Assembly: GCF_022836935.1 (NCBI RefSeq)
Contig: NZ_CP083243.1
Location: 19,315 to 83,314 of the forward strand
Reading direction: 5' to 3'
Source: Ancylobacter polymorphus
Lineage (GTDB): Bacteria > Pseudomonadota > Alphaproteobacteria > Rhizobiales > Xanthobacteraceae
Length of the DNA: 64,000 nucleotides
Below are positions 7,349-17,900 of this stretch, piece after piece. Positions within the stretch are counted from its first letter, which is position 1, and each line of letters opens with the position of its first letter. The position numbers were made by a program, and so were the translations under genes. The notes below the pieces were generated by a model. The model did not search any database. It had not been told where the DNA came from and was given only the letters and a program-made list of their open reading frames with translations.

Positions 7349-10300
7349 GTGGCGATCACGCATTTCACGCCCCAGCTCATCGGCCGCGGCAATGGCCGCA
7401 GCGCCGTGCTGTCGGCCGCGTACCGCCATTGCGCCCGGATGGAATACGAGGCCGAGGCCCGCACGGTCGACTATTCCAACAAGCGCAATCTCGCCCATGA
7501 GGAATTCCTGCTGCCGGCCGACGCGCCGGAATGGGCGAGGGCGCTGATCGCCGACCGCTCGGTCGCCGGCGCCGTGGAGGCGTTCTGGAACAGGGTCGAG
7601 GCGTTCGAGAAGCGCGAGGACGCGCAGTTCGGCCGCGAGTTCATCATCGCGCTGCCCGTGGAGCTGTCCAAGGAGCAAAACATCGCGCTGATGCGGCAGT
7701 TCGTGCTCGAACAGGTGCTGGCGCGCGGGCAGGTCGCCGACTGGGTCTATCACGACGAGCCGGGCAATCCGCATGTCCACCTGATGACGACGCTGCGGCC
7801 ACTGACGGAGGACGGCTTCGGCCCGAAGCGAATCCCCGTCATCGGCGAGGACGGCGAGGTGCTGCGCAACAAGGCCGGCAAGATCGTCTATCGGCTCTGG
7901 TCGGGCGAGAAGACCGAGTTTCTCGAGCAGCGCAACGGTTGGCTCGACCTGCAGAACCAGCATTTGGCGCTCGCCGGTCTGGAGATCCGCGTCGATGGGC
8001 GCTCCTATGCCGAGCGCGGCATCGACCTGGTGCCGACCACGCATATCGGCGTCGGCGCGAAAGCGATCCAGCGCAAGTCGACGCGCGAGGGCGAGGCGGT
8101 CGATCTCGAACGGCTGAAGCTGTTCGAGGCGCAACGCACCGAAAACCGTCGGCGCATTCTGCTTCGGCCGGAGATAGTGCTCGATCTTCTCTCCTCGGAG
8201 AAGAGTGTCTTCGACCAGCGCGATATCGTCAAGGTGCTGCATCGCTATGTCGACGATGCAGGCACCTTCCAGCAGCTGATGGCGCGCATTCTCCAGAGCC
8301 CGGAGCTCCTGCGCATCGAGCGCGAGAGCGTCGACTTCGCGACCGGGGAGAGACTGCCGGCGCGCTATACGACGCGCGAGCTCATCCGTGTCGAGGCCGG
8401 CATGGCGCGGCAGGCGATCTGGCTTTCCGGGCGAAGCTCACATGGCGTGCGCGAGCGCGTGCTGGAGCAGGTGTTTGCCCGACATGAAAGGCTGTCCGAA
8501 GAGCAGCGCACGGCAATCGAGCATGTGACCAAACCGGGCGGGATCGCCGCCGTCGTCGGGCGGGCCGGCGCCGGCAAGACCACCATGATGAAGGCAGCGC
8601 GCGAGGCCTGGGAAGTCGGCGGCTATCGCGTGGTCGGCGCGGCGCTCGCCGGCAAGGCGGCCGAGGGTCTCGAGAAGGAAGCGGGCATCCAGAGCCGCAC
8701 GTTGGCGTCCTGGGAGCTGCGCTGGAAGGAGGGCAGGGACACGCTCGATTCCAGCACTGTCCTCGTGCTCGACGAAGCCGGCATGATTGCCTCCAAGCAG
8801 ATGGCCCGCTTCGTTGAGGCTGCGGTGAAGGCCGGCGCGAAGCTAGTGCTGATCGGCGATCCCGACCAGCTGCAGCCGATCGAGGCGGGCGCGGCGTTCC
8901 GCGCCGTCGTCGAGCGCATCGGCTACGCCGAGCTGGAGACGATCTATCGCCAACGCGAGGACTGGAAGCGAGCCGCATCGATGGATCTGGCGCGCGGCCG
9001 GATCGCCGAGGCGCTCTCGGCCTATCAGCAGCAGGGCAGGGTGCTCGGTTCGGTCCTGAAGGCCGAAGCGGTCGCCAGCCTGATCGCGGATTGGAACCGC
9101 GACTACGATCCCGCCAGGAGCTCATTGATCCTCGCGCATCTGCGCCGCGACGTGCGCATGCTGAACACGATGGCGCGCGAGAAGCTGGTCGAGCGCGGGC
9201 TCCTCAGTGAGGGGCACGCGTTCCGCACCGAGGACGGCGTGCGCAGGTTCGATGTCGGCGACCAGATCGTCTTCCTGAAGAACGACAGCGCCCTCGGCGT
9301 GAAGAACGGCATGATCGGCAAGGTCGTCGAGGCCGCGCCGAACCGCATCGTCGCGGCGATCGGGGAGGGCGACCAGCGCCGGCAGGTGACGGTGGATCAG
9401 CACGTCTATCGCAATCTCGACCACGGCTATGCGACGACGATCCACAAGGCTCAAGGCGCTACCGTCGACCGCGTGAAGGTCCTCGCCTCGCTCTCGCTCG
9501 ACCGCCACCTGACCTATGTCGCGCTGACCCGACACCGTGAGGACATGGCGCTCTATTACGGGCGTCGCTCCTTCGCCTTCAATGGCGGCCTCGCCAAGGT
9601 CCTCTCCCGGCGCAATGCCAAGGAGACCACGCTCGATTACGAGCGCGGCACGCTCTACCGGCAGGCGCTTCGCTTCGCCGAGAACCGCGGCCTGCACATC
9701 GTCAATGTCGCCCGCACGCTGCTGCGCGATCGTGTCGACTGGACGGTCCGGCAGAAACGGAAGTTCGCCGATCTCGCCCAGCGCCTGCGCGGTATCGGCG
9801 CGCGTCTCGGCCTGTTCGATCCCCGTCAGACACATAGCCCGAAGGAGGCCGCAGCGATGGTCGCTGGCGTCACCCTGTTCACCAAATCGATCAAGGACAC
9901 GGTCGAGGAGAAGCTGCGCGCCAATCCTGCCGTCACCAAGCAGTGGGACGAGGTCTCGACCCGCTTCCGCTATGTCTTCGCCGATCCGGAGACCGCGTTC
10001 CGCGCCATGAATTTCGACGCGGTCCTGTCCGATCCGACCGCGGCCAAGACGGCACTCGACCGGCTGGTGTCGGAGCCGCAGGCGCTCGGCCCTCTGAAGG
10101 GCAAGACCGGGCTGCTCGCCGGTAAGGCCGATCGCGAGGACCGCCGCGTCGCCGAGCTCAATGTCACGGCGCTGAAGCGGGACATCGAACGCTATCTCAA
10201 CCTGCGCGAGGCGGCCGTGCAGAAGCTCCAGGCCGACGAGCAGGCGCTGCGCCATCGCGTCTCGATCGACATCCCGGCCTTGTCGCCGGCGGCGCATCGG

Positions 10301-10651
10301 GTCCTCGAGCGGGTGCGTGACGCGATCGACCGCAACGACCTGCCGGCCGCGCTCGGCTACGCGATTTCCAACCGCGAAGTGAAGGGCGAGATCGATGGAT
10401 TCAACAAGGCGATCGCGGAGCGGTTCGGCGAGCGCACGCTGCTCACCAACGCCGCCCGCGAACCCGCCGGCAAGATCTTCGACAAGGCGGCCGACGGGCT
10501 CGCTCCGGGCGAGCGGCAGAAGCTCGCCGAGGCCTGGCCGACCATGCGGACGGCGCAGCAGCTCGCCGCCCAAGAGCGCACCGCCGCGACGCTGAAGCAG
10601 GCCGAAACCCTGCGCCAGAGCCAGCGGCAGACGCCGGTGATGAAGCAGTGA
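7349..10651 (+). CDS. traA: conjugative relaxase-helicase TraA (MobA/MobL plus RecD-like)
   Basis: A 1100-residue bifunctional transfer initiator. The N-terminal MobA/MobL relaxase starts MAITHFTPQLIGRGNGRSAV, has a candidate catalytic Tyr in SAAYRH, and the metal-binding HVH in NPHVHLMTTLRPL near residue 145. A RecD/TraI-type SF1 helicase follows with Walker A GRAGAGKTT (~residue 404), VLDEAGMI (~474), GDPDQLQP (~505) and YATTIHKAQG (~693). The protein nicks oriT and unwinds the transferred strand. Translation starts at a GTG 69 bases past the oriT core. Length and domain order are normal for Ti-type TraA, and its stop overlaps the traF start. Confidence 0.95.
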   Translation: MAITHFTPQLIGRGNGRSAVLSAAYRHCARMEYEAEARTVDYSNKRNLAHEEFLLPADAPEWARALIADRSVAGAVEAFWNRVEAFEKREDAQFGREFIIALPVELSKEQNIALMRQFVLEQVLARGQVADWVYHDEPGNPHVHLMTTLRPLTEDGFGPKRIPVIGEDGEVLRNKAGKIVYRLWSGEKTEFLEQRNGWLDLQNQHLALAGLEIRVDGRSYAERGIDLVPTTHIGVGAKAIQRKSTREGEAVDLERLKLFEAQRTENRRRILLRPEIVLDLLSSEKSVFDQRDIVKVLHRYVDDAGTFQQLMARILQSPELLRIERESVDFATGERLPARYTTRELIRVEAGMARQAIWLSGRSSHGVRERVLEQVFARHERLSEEQRTAIEHVTKPGGIAAVVGRAGAGKTTMMKAAREAWEVGGYRVVGAALAGKAAEGLEKEAGIQSRTLASWELRWKEGRDTLDSSTVLVLDEAGMIASKQMARFVEAAVKAGAKLVLIGDPDQLQPIEAGAAFRAVVERIGYAELETIYRQREDWKRAASMDLARGRIAEALSAYQQQGRVLGSVLKAEAVASLIADWNRDYDPARSSLILAHLRRDVRMLNTMAREKLVERGLLSEGHAFRTEDGVRRFDVGDQIVFLKNDSALGVKNGMIGKVVEAAPNRIVAAIGEGDQRRQVTVDQHVYRNLDHGYATTIHKAQGATVDRVKVLASLSLDRHLTYVALTRHREDMALYYGRRSFAFNGGLAKVLSRRNAKETTLDYERGTLYRQALRFAENRGLHIVNVARTLLRDRVDWTVRQKRKFADLAQRLRGIGARLGLFDPRQTHSPKEAAAMVAGVTLFTKSIKDTVEEKLRANPAVTKQWDEVSTRFRYVFADPETAFRAMNFDAVLSDPTAAKTALDRLVSEPQALGPLKGKTGLLAGKADREDRRVAELNVTALKRDIERYLNLREAAVQKLQADEQALRHRVSIDIPALSPAAHRVLERVRDAIDRNDLPAALGYAISNREVKGEIDGFNKAIAERFGERTLLTNAAREPAGKIFDKAADGLAPGERQKLAEAWPTMRTAQQLAAQERTAATLKQAETLRQSQRQTPVMKQ

Positions 10652-11175
10652 GGCGGCGCGCCATCCTCATTGTGCCGGCCGCGGTCGCGTCTCTGATCAT
10701 GCTGGCCGGCATCGCCTGGTTCGGCGGCCTGCGCCTCAATCTCACGCGCAGCTATCCGCTCGGTCTCTGGCGAATCGAGCCGCTCGACCGGCCGCCGGCC
10801 GCGGGCGATCTCGTCTTCATCTGCCCGCCCGACAGCGCCGCCTTCCGCCTGGCACGCGAGCGCGGCTATCTCGGCCGCGGCCTCTGCCCAGGCTGGTTCA
10901 GCCCGCTGATCAAGACGGTCGTTGCGACGGGAGGACAGGCGATCGCGATCGGCGCCGACGTCTCGGTCGACGGGCGCCCGATCCCTCATTCCGATGTTCA
11001 GCCAAGAGACGCCGCGGGCAGGCCGCTCGCGCCATTCGGCGGAAGGCTGGTGCCGCCCGGCTTCCTGTTTCTCCACTCCGATTTCGCGGGCTCCTATGAC
11101 TCACGGTATTTCGGGCCGATCCCGGCCAGCGGCGTACTCGGCCGCGCGCACCCGCTCCTCACCTTCGAGCCGTGA
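10648..11175 (+). CDS. traF: conjugal transfer peptidase TraF (S26C signal-peptidase family)
   Basis: A 175-residue membrane protein with one N-terminal hydrophobic helix, then LTRSYPLGLWRIEPL, in which the Ser is the expected nucleophile, and SPLIKTVVATGGQ with the catalytic Lys. This fits the TraF peptidase of IncP/Ti transfer systems, which processes (and in RP4 cyclises) the TrbC pilin in the periplasm. The GTG start at 10648 overlaps the traA stop (GTGA), implying translational coupling. The matching pilin gene trbC is present at 29557-29928. Confidence 0.9.
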   Translation: MRRRAILIVPAAVASLIMLAGIAWFGGLRLNLTRSYPLGLWRIEPLDRPPAAGDLVFICPPDSAAFRLARERGYLGRGLCPGWFSPLIKTVVATGGQAIAIGADVSVDGRPIPHSDVQPRDAAGRPLAPFGGRLVPPGFLFLHSDFAGSYDSRYFGPIPASGVLGRAHPLLTFEP

Positions 11176-11176
11176 C

Positions 11177-12331
11177 ATGGCGCGGGTTCTGGCGCTGGTC
11201 CTGATCGCCGCGCTGGTCGGCGTCATCGGCTGGAGCGGCGAGCCGCTGGCGCTGCCGCTCGCGACACTCTTCCCGACGCTATGGGCGCTGGCGAGCAGCC
11301 ACTTGGTCGCGGCGCTGGTCGCGGCGGCCTACTTTCTTGCGGCGTCGCGCGGCCTGCCGCAGGGCGTCGCGAACTTCTACGGCTCCGACATCTGGCCAGG
11401 CCTGTTCCTCTGGCTCGTCGCGTCCCTGTCCTTCGTCGCCGTCAATACCCTGCTCTGGACGAGTCGACCGGGAGGAGGGAGGGCGGCGCGCTTTCTGCTG
11501 GCGTCCGCGCTGATGGCGGTGCCGCCCTTCGGGATCGTGGGTTGGGCGCATCCGCTGACAGCCGCCGGCGTGTTGTTTCCCGGATGGGGCTGGTGGGGAC
11601 TTGCGGCCGCCGCGGTCGTCCTCATCGCGATGACGACGCGAGCCTGGCCGATCGCCGCGATCGCTCTCGGCGGAATCTGGCTCTGGTCGGCCGTGACATG
11701 GACGGCGCCGCCGCTCCCGGACGGCGTTCGCGGAGTCGACCTCGATATGGGCCAGAGCCTCGGACGCGACGGCACGCTCGAGCGGCAGCGCGACCTGATC
11801 GCCTCGGTCACGCGGGCTGGAGAGCGGGGCGCCAGGATCGTGGTGCTCCCGGAAAGCGCGCTCGGGTTCTGGACGCCGAGCGTCGAGCAGCTCTGGCGCG
11901 AAGCGCTCGCAACCAACGACACCGCGGTGATCGCCGGTGCCGCCGTCATCGACCCGCAGGGTTATGACAACGTCCTCGTCGCGATCTCGGCGGACGAGGC
12001 GGGAATCCTTTATCGCGAGCGCATGCCGGTTCCGGTCTCGATGTGGCAGCCCTGGCGTCGCCTGGTCGGGCAGGCCGGAGGCGCGCGGGCGCATCTCTTC
12101 GCCAACCCGACCGTCGAGCTCGGCGGCCGGCGGATCGCGCCGCTGATCTGCTATGAGCAGCTCGTCGTTTGGCCGGTCCTGCAGTCGATGCTGCACAAGC
12201 CCGATGCGATCGTCGCCGCCGGGAATGGCTGGTGGACCGCCGGCACCTCGATCATGGCCATCCAGAATGCCAGCACGATCGCCTGGGCGCGTCTTTTCGA
12301 CCTGCCGCTCGTCACCGCCTTCAACCGATGA
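11177..12331 (+). CDS. traB: conjugal transfer protein TraB (nitrilase-fold membrane protein)
   Basis: About 384 residues. The N-terminal ~170 carry several hydrophobic segments starting MARVLALVLIAALVGVIGWS. The C-terminal half is a carbon-nitrogen hydrolase-like domain with IVVLPESALGFW (Glu) and APLICYEQLVVWP (Cys), as in Ti-type TraB and related to apolipoprotein N-acyltransferase. Its enzymatic role in transfer is not proven. The start at 11177 sits one base after the traF stop; a longer frame back to 10922 would run inside traF and is rejected. It is third in the traA-traF-traB-traH unit. Confidence 0.88.
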   Translation: MARVLALVLIAALVGVIGWSGEPLALPLATLFPTLWALASSHLVAALVAAAYFLAASRGLPQGVANFYGSDIWPGLFLWLVASLSFVAVNTLLWTSRPGGGRAARFLLASALMAVPPFGIVGWAHPLTAAGVLFPGWGWWGLAAAAVVLIAMTTRAWPIAAIALGGIWLWSAVTWTAPPLPDGVRGVDLDMGQSLGRDGTLERQRDLIASVTRAGERGARIVVLPESALGFWTPSVEQLWREALATNDTAVIAGAAVIDPQGYDNVLVAISADEAGILYRERMPVPVSMWQPWRRLVGQAGGARAHLFANPTVELGGRRIAPLICYEQLVVWPVLQSMLHKPDAIVAAGNGWWTAGTSIMAIQNASTIAWARLFDLPLVTAFNR

Positions 12332-12345
12332 ACAGGGAGTTCTCA

Positions 12346-12951
12346 ATGGTCGATGTCGCCCTCATCCAGCAATGTGCCGATCCCGGCCTGAAGCCGGCGA
12401 TCGTCGAGAAGTTCATCGCAAAGGCAGGCTCGCCGGATCCGCTGGCCGTGACTGTTCGCTCCGGAAACCGCGTTGTGTTGGTGCCTCGGCCGAGCACGCC
12501 GGACGAAGCGATGGCGCTCGTGCAGCAGCATGTCGGCAAGGCCGTCGTACGCGTCGGGATCACGCAATATCCGGCCGGGCTCGGCGTGGGCGACGTCTCG
12601 GAGCTGAAGCCCGATCTTGTCGACGCCTGCGCCAACATCCGCATGGGCACGAAGCTCTTCGCCAAGGTCTACCGCATCGTCACCAAATGGTACGGCAACG
12701 CGGTCGACGAGGCTTTCGACGACGCGCTCGATGCCTGGAAGACCGGGAATTTCGAGGGCAAGGCGGTGTTCAGCGAACCCGATCCCGGCGACGTGAAACT
12801 CGCCGTCCCGGCGTCGGCGGACGCGGATCGGAACGAAGCGGCCACGCCGGAACCGGTGGGACCGGCTCGCCCAGAACCTGTCGATCCGAACAAGGCGGGC
12901 ATCCGCATCGATTTGTCCGGTATCGGCGGCAGCCGGCCGAAGTCCGATTGA
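12346..12951 (+). CDS. traH: conjugal transfer protein TraH
   Basis: A 201-residue soluble protein starting MVDVALIQQCADPGLKPAIV, with a conserved central block (VRVGITQYPAGLGVGDVSEL and LFAKVYRIVTKWYGNAVDEA) and a disordered Pro/Glu-rich tail ending in GIRIDLSGIGGS. Position and sequence agree with Ti-type TraH, which follows traB; its role is undefined. The ATG at 12346 is chosen because AGGGAG lies 6 bases upstream; another ATG at 12328 overlaps the traB stop and would add six residues. Confidence 0.82.
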   Translation: MVDVALIQQCADPGLKPAIVEKFIAKAGSPDPLAVTVRSGNRVVLVPRPSTPDEAMALVQQHVGKAVVRVGITQYPAGLGVGDVSELKPDLVDACANIRMGTKLFAKVYRIVTKWYGNAVDEAFDDALDAWKTGNFEGKAVFSEPDPGDVKLAVPASADADRNEAATPEPVGPARPEPVDPNKAGIRIDLSGIGGSRPKSD

Positions 12952-13148
12952 TGAATTGTGGTCGCGAGCATAGCGAACGATGCGCAGCGCGTCCTCGTCC
13001 TCTAGCGTCACCTCAAGTACCTGGTTGGCGCCAGCTCTGGTTCAGACCGATGCGCTCGCGTGGCTTCGCGTCGGGCAGGCGCAGATCATTTGCGAGATTG
13101 AAGCAAGCGCAGGTGCGCAGTCCAGTCCACGAAGCCACAGCGGATGAC

Positions 13149-14924
13149 CTAGCCACCACCCGCCGCAAGGGTCGCAGCGTCGAACCGCTCCATCAGAATT
13201 CGGCCGACGCCTGGGGAGCGTACACAGATGCCGATTTCCTGGCGTGGGTTGTCATCCGTGCTGTCGGCAGACAACCAATTTTGGCTCGTGATTACCGCGA
13301 CATCGTCGTCCCAAGTCAGGAACTTGGCGTGAAGACGTGGGCGGTGGACCGGCCGGATTCGTACACCGACCTTGGCTGCCTCGTTCGTGAGACCTGCGAT
13401 ATCGGTTGCGGTGATCGCGCCGCTGTCTTCTCCGTAGAACAGCCGGACATCGAGATCGCGTGCCCGTTTAGACGCGGCGAACACCGGCGCCAAGATCAGG
13501 CTCTTGGCAGCGCCGGCGAACCTGTGGCTGGCGATCACCAGCGTCTTATCCGCAGAATCTCTCGCCTCTCTGACGACCTCGGCATGGCTCGATCCCAGGA
13601 GCACGCAGACACTCGCCTTTCCTTCGCTTGGAGACTTCAAGCTCCGTAGATGGACCGCTTGAGCGACGAGATCGCTCGTCAAATTGGTCCAGTGACCGTT
13701 TCCTCCGCGCGACAGCTCGGCGACCTGGTCGATCACATCGGCCACGAGTTGGAAATCGCGCAGCCGGACTGAAACCTCGAAGCTTGAAAAGCCGCTGTAC
13801 AGCCAGTTGCAAGATCCAACGAGAGCTATGACTTTGTCGGGCGTACCATCGTCAGCGAGCACGATCTTCGCGTGCGAGCCCGTCGAAAAGGGATGGATTG
13901 TCAGACCATCGAGGCCCTCAGCTTCCAACTCGGCGCGCAGTTGTTGGACGACCTTTGCCGTGGAGCGACGTTCGTCGGTGTTCTTGTCCTGGCCCCATAG
14001 AATGTCGACTTTCACCCCCAACGCGATGGCCTTGCGCAGGTCGGGCAGAAGAGCGGCGAAACGCGGTGCGGAGACAAACGTCGAATGGATCAGAACGCGA
14101 TGCCGCGCCCGCCCGATCGCCCCCTTCAGCGCTGCTTCGTGCTCCGGCCCTCCGGCGATGAGGTCGTTCGTCGTGAACGCAATCTTCCGTGTAGGCGGGA
14201 CGGCCTGAGCGGTCTCCGGGCCAATCAGCTGAGCAGCAGTGTACATTCTCTGATGGCCACCATTGCCCTTCGTCGACACGGCGGCCGCAGCCTTTTTGAT
14301 TTCATCGATGAGCCCGGGAGGGGTTCGCGGGCTGAGACCTTCCGGTTGGCCGTCTCTGACCGGCACGAGCGCCCAGCGTTTCGCGAGCCGATTGCCGTAG
14401 GGATCGATACCGACGAACTTCTCATCGCTCTGAAACAAGGCGTCGACGAGCGGACGGAGTTCCTCATTTAGCTGGCGTGACGGCCGTTCAATTCGGATAA
14501 TCGCCTCGCCTTGCTCCTCTCGCTTGGCGACGACATGTTCATGAATGAACGGAAGGTCCCGGCTCCTGAAGAGCGTGCCTGTGATCTGATCGATCACGAA
14601 AGTCATGTTCCGACTCAAGCGTCGCGGCGCGGTCGGCAGCTGCTCGTATTCCTTGACGACACGTCCTTCCGGCGTGATCTGGAACTGCACAGCGGTCGGG
14701 GACTGCATCATCTCGACCCAACCCGCGCGCATGAGGCGGATCAGCGCTTCGATGATTACGCGCTCCGGAATGCAAGCGCGCTCCTTGAGCGCGTGGACAG
14801 AAGTCGGCCCCCGGTCGAGCTCGGATAGCAGCAATTGTTCTAGGACGGTCCAAGGCCTGCCCTTGTCGTAATGAAACTTTCGGCGACCCTGCAGGACCGG
14901 GATTGCGACTCGCACGAGGCTCAT
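13149..14924 (-). CDS. mkoB: Mokosh-like PLD-family nuclease (MkoB-type)
   Basis: A 591-residue protein with two phospholipase-D half sites. The first is SHAKIVLADDG (~residue 352), preceded by HSTFVSAPRFAALLPDLRKA and an ILWGQDKNTDE stretch. The second is LHAKFLTWDDD (~residue 535). The HxK-x4-D signature is thus present in both halves, as expected of an active PLD-type nuclease. The N-terminal ~130 residues look like a winged-helix region. The ATG overlaps the stop of the helicase gene (ATGA), so the two form one coupled operon. PLD nuclease plus kinase-helicase is the published composition of Mokosh type I anti-phage systems. The gene name is by that analogy. Confidence 0.78.
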   Translation of the reverse strand: MSLVRVAIPVLQGRRKFHYDKGRPWTVLEQLLLSELDRGPTSVHALKERACIPERVIIEALIRLMRAGWVEMMQSPTAVQFQITPEGRVVKEYEQLPTAPRRLSRNMTFVIDQITGTLFRSRDLPFIHEHVVAKREEQGEAIIRIERPSRQLNEELRPLVDALFQSDEKFVGIDPYGNRLAKRWALVPVRDGQPEGLSPRTPPGLIDEIKKAAAAVSTKGNGGHQRMYTAAQLIGPETAQAVPPTRKIAFTTNDLIAGGPEHEAALKGAIGRARHRVLIHSTFVSAPRFAALLPDLRKAIALGVKVDILWGQDKNTDERRSTAKVVQQLRAELEAEGLDGLTIHPFSTGSHAKIVLADDGTPDKVIALVGSCNWLYSGFSSFEVSVRLRDFQLVADVIDQVAELSRGGNGHWTNLTSDLVAQAVHLRSLKSPSEGKASVCVLLGSSHAEVVREARDSADKTLVIASHRFAGAAKSLILAPVFAASKRARDLDVRLFYGEDSGAITATDIAGLTNEAAKVGVRIRPVHRPRLHAKFLTWDDDVAVITSQNWLSADSTDDNPRQEIGICVRSPGVGRILMERFDAATLAAGGG

Positions 14925-17900
14925 TTGCGACCGACCAGACGTTCTGCGGGAATGATCACCGCTTTGCCGCGTTGACGTTGCGTTTCCAATGCATCGAGGA
15001 ATCGACTGAGAAACGCGGCCTCCTGCAACGCATCCGTCCCCACGTTGGAGGCGATGGTTTCGCGGATAAAATTGAGGGATCCCACGACGAAGAGGTTCGA
15101 CTTCGCCCGGCTGAGCAAGACGTTCATCCGTCGCGGATCGCTCAGAAAGCCGAGTGCCCTACGGATGGACGCATGATGGTTGTTGCGCACGAGCGAGACG
15201 ATCACGACGTCTGCTTCGTTTCCTTGGAAGGAGTCGACTGTGCCGCAATATTGATCCGCAGCGACCGCTGGCGCCAGGGCGGAGAGGACTGTGAAATTGT
15301 CACGACGATCGTCGATCGCCACTTTCAGCCGGCGGACCTGCTCGCTGTATGGAGAGAGAACGGCCAAAGTCGCCGGCTTCTCAAGGTCCGGGCGGACCTT
15401 CAGCAGAGAGAGAATTTCGCGGACCGCGTCGACTTCGGCGGGGTTGTGCCAGCGCGGTCGACGTTCAGCATCGCCGCCTTTCATACCGATGGTCGCTTGG
15501 ATCCAAGGCATGTCGACAAAGATCAACGGCGCGTTCGGCAGCCGCTTAGTGTCGCTCGAAGACACTGGTGCTGGCGTGCCCGATATCCGCGCTGCGGCCT
15601 CGTCATGGGTCTTGAGTTCGTTGTCGTAGAAACTGTGCGACACGACGTCGGCCAATGCAGGGTGCATCCTGTGCTGCAGGGTCAGCCGCTGTGCAAGGCG
15701 ACGGGCTTTAGGTTTGGTCTTGTGGACCTTGAATTCATCCTCAATCATGCGTTCGAAAAGAAGGATCTGGCCCAGTGCCAGGGCGCACAGGGCAGGGAAA
15801 TCGCTCTGGTCTGTGTCGACCTCGTCTAAAATTTCTTCGGTTGCGAGATCTCGAAGCGACCTTCCGATAAACTCGGCACCAGCATCGAGCGCTTCGGCGA
15901 CAGCGGCCGGGTCTGCAAGGAGCTGGACGACCCGTTCGGAGCCGAAGGGAGCGAGCTGCTTGTGATCCCCGATCATCAGCCGGCGGTACGACAGCAAAAG
16001 AGGAGCGAGCAATTCGCCGCCGGTTGCCTTACCGGCTTCCTCGACCATTACCCAATCGAACTGGCCGCGTTCGTCGAGGAGACGTTCGAGTTCTGGAGAA
16101 TTCGTCGTCGCGAAAAGCAGGTTCGCACCGCGCACCAACAAAGCTTCCATCGCCTGCCGGCCCTGGGTGACGCTCGAACGGTCTTCCTTCGGCTTGATGC
16201 CGATGCTTTGCCGCAAGTCGCTCAGCTGCTTCTGGAGCCGCGCGGGCGCGTCGGCCACGAGCGGGCTCCCTGCAAGCTTTGCAAGGAGCGTCTCGGTTTG
16301 CCGGACCACCTCGAAACTGCCTGCGTCGTCCTTGTTGTCCTTCGATTGGCTCCGCACGATCACCGGCTCGCGAGGATGGTTCTCGAGCGCGTCAGCCAGC
16401 TCGTCCATCAAGTGATTCACAGCGGCGTTGCTTTGAGCCGTCAGAAGCAACCGTGCGGAACTGTTGTCTGAAAGCGTATCAAGGACGAGATCTCGAACGA
16501 GACGGGTCTTGCCGACGCCGGGAGGACCTTGCACCAAGTAGAGCGGGATCGTCGAGATTATCGCCGCGAGAGCCGTTCGTTTCGAGTCATCCAGTGCGGC
16601 GAAACGCTCGTCAGATTTCACCGTCTCGTGCGAATCGAGGATACGCGACCGTGGATCGTCGAGCATGCGGAGCAATTCCGAATGATCGGCGAGCGCCCGT
16701 AGCGCTCGCAGCCGGCGCCTCAGCTGTATGTCCCGTCCGACGAAGTCCGCCGGCACCAGCGCGGCGTCACGAATGTTGGCAGGCCGGTCGGAGCCGACGA
16801 AGATATATGTCGGCTCCGCCGCGCCGTTCTGTTCCTTGCGGCTGAATTTCCAAGCGGTATCGGACGTCTCGCGGTCACCGATCTGGCGCGCCTCGGTCAA
16901 GACCCAGTCCTCGATGCGGGCGTCGCCCATTATTACATCTTCGAAGCGCTTGGCAGGGGGACGAAGGCCGAGCGCGACGGAAAGGGCGTCCCGCTCTACG
17001 TCGGGTCGAGGCGTCATTGCGACAAAGATTTCCTCGCCGTCGGCGTCCAGGGCGCCGTGTGCGTCGACGACTTGCCGAATGTCGACGGGATATACGTCAG
17101 CGGCAGCGTAGAGGGCTTCCAGAAATTGAGTTAGCGCCAATGCCTGATGGACGCGTTTCGCTCTATCCGGCTTAGATTGCTCTGCGTCGAGGTCCCGCCG
17201 CAGCTGCTCCCAGCTCGACAGCTTACCCCTCAGTCTCGGAAATCTTGCACCCGCCTCCCTCTGATCCATGATTTCGAGCGAGCGCGCCTCGAGTTGTATC
17301 TGGCCGAGGATATTGACCGCGGCGGCCTCGCTCGTCTCCGCTCGCTCGCAATAGGCCATCTCCCATGTGCCTGGAGTGCCAGGCCGCTGGACGTATTGCG
17401 ACAACGAGTAGGTCAGAATGGTACCCGCAAGCGTGAGCCTGAAGGCCTGCGCGTCGTTCTTGATTGCCAGCAGGAGCGGCGCGTCTCCGAGATCCGCGCG
17501 AACGAAAGCCAGCATCGCGTCGGTGTCGTTGATCTCGATGTCGTTGCCCGATGCCTCTCTGATGCGTTGAGCGAATGCGCCGGCGAACCGAAAGACAAGG
17601 TGGAATTTCGCCTCACGGCCCGCCGCGCTTGCGCCGACTTCGCGAAGAATGTCTTGAATGCGGAGGCGCACAATCTCACCATCAAGCCGATCGAGACGCT
17701 CGATGCGGATAAGCTGACGCAGGAGCCGGACCTCCGCGGATGTGAGATGTTCCGCGACGTCGGACGGCACGATTCGCAAATCGACAACCCGCTTCACGTC
17801 CGCGCCGAGTAACACCGCGGCGAGCTCACCGAAGGCCCGCCAATCCTCGACGAACGAAGCTGGCGCCCCGGATTTGGTGCGGGTCGCACTTGGCGTATTC

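Noticed and set aside
10922..11176. N-terminal extension of TraB
   Set aside because: The frame is open but lies within traF; the membrane segment and family N-terminus begin at the ATG 11177.
12959..13140. Minus-strand peptide VTLEDEDALRIVRYARDH after traH
   Set aside because: It looks somewhat protein-like, but it runs out of frame on both sides and matches no family I can name; left as intergenic sequence.
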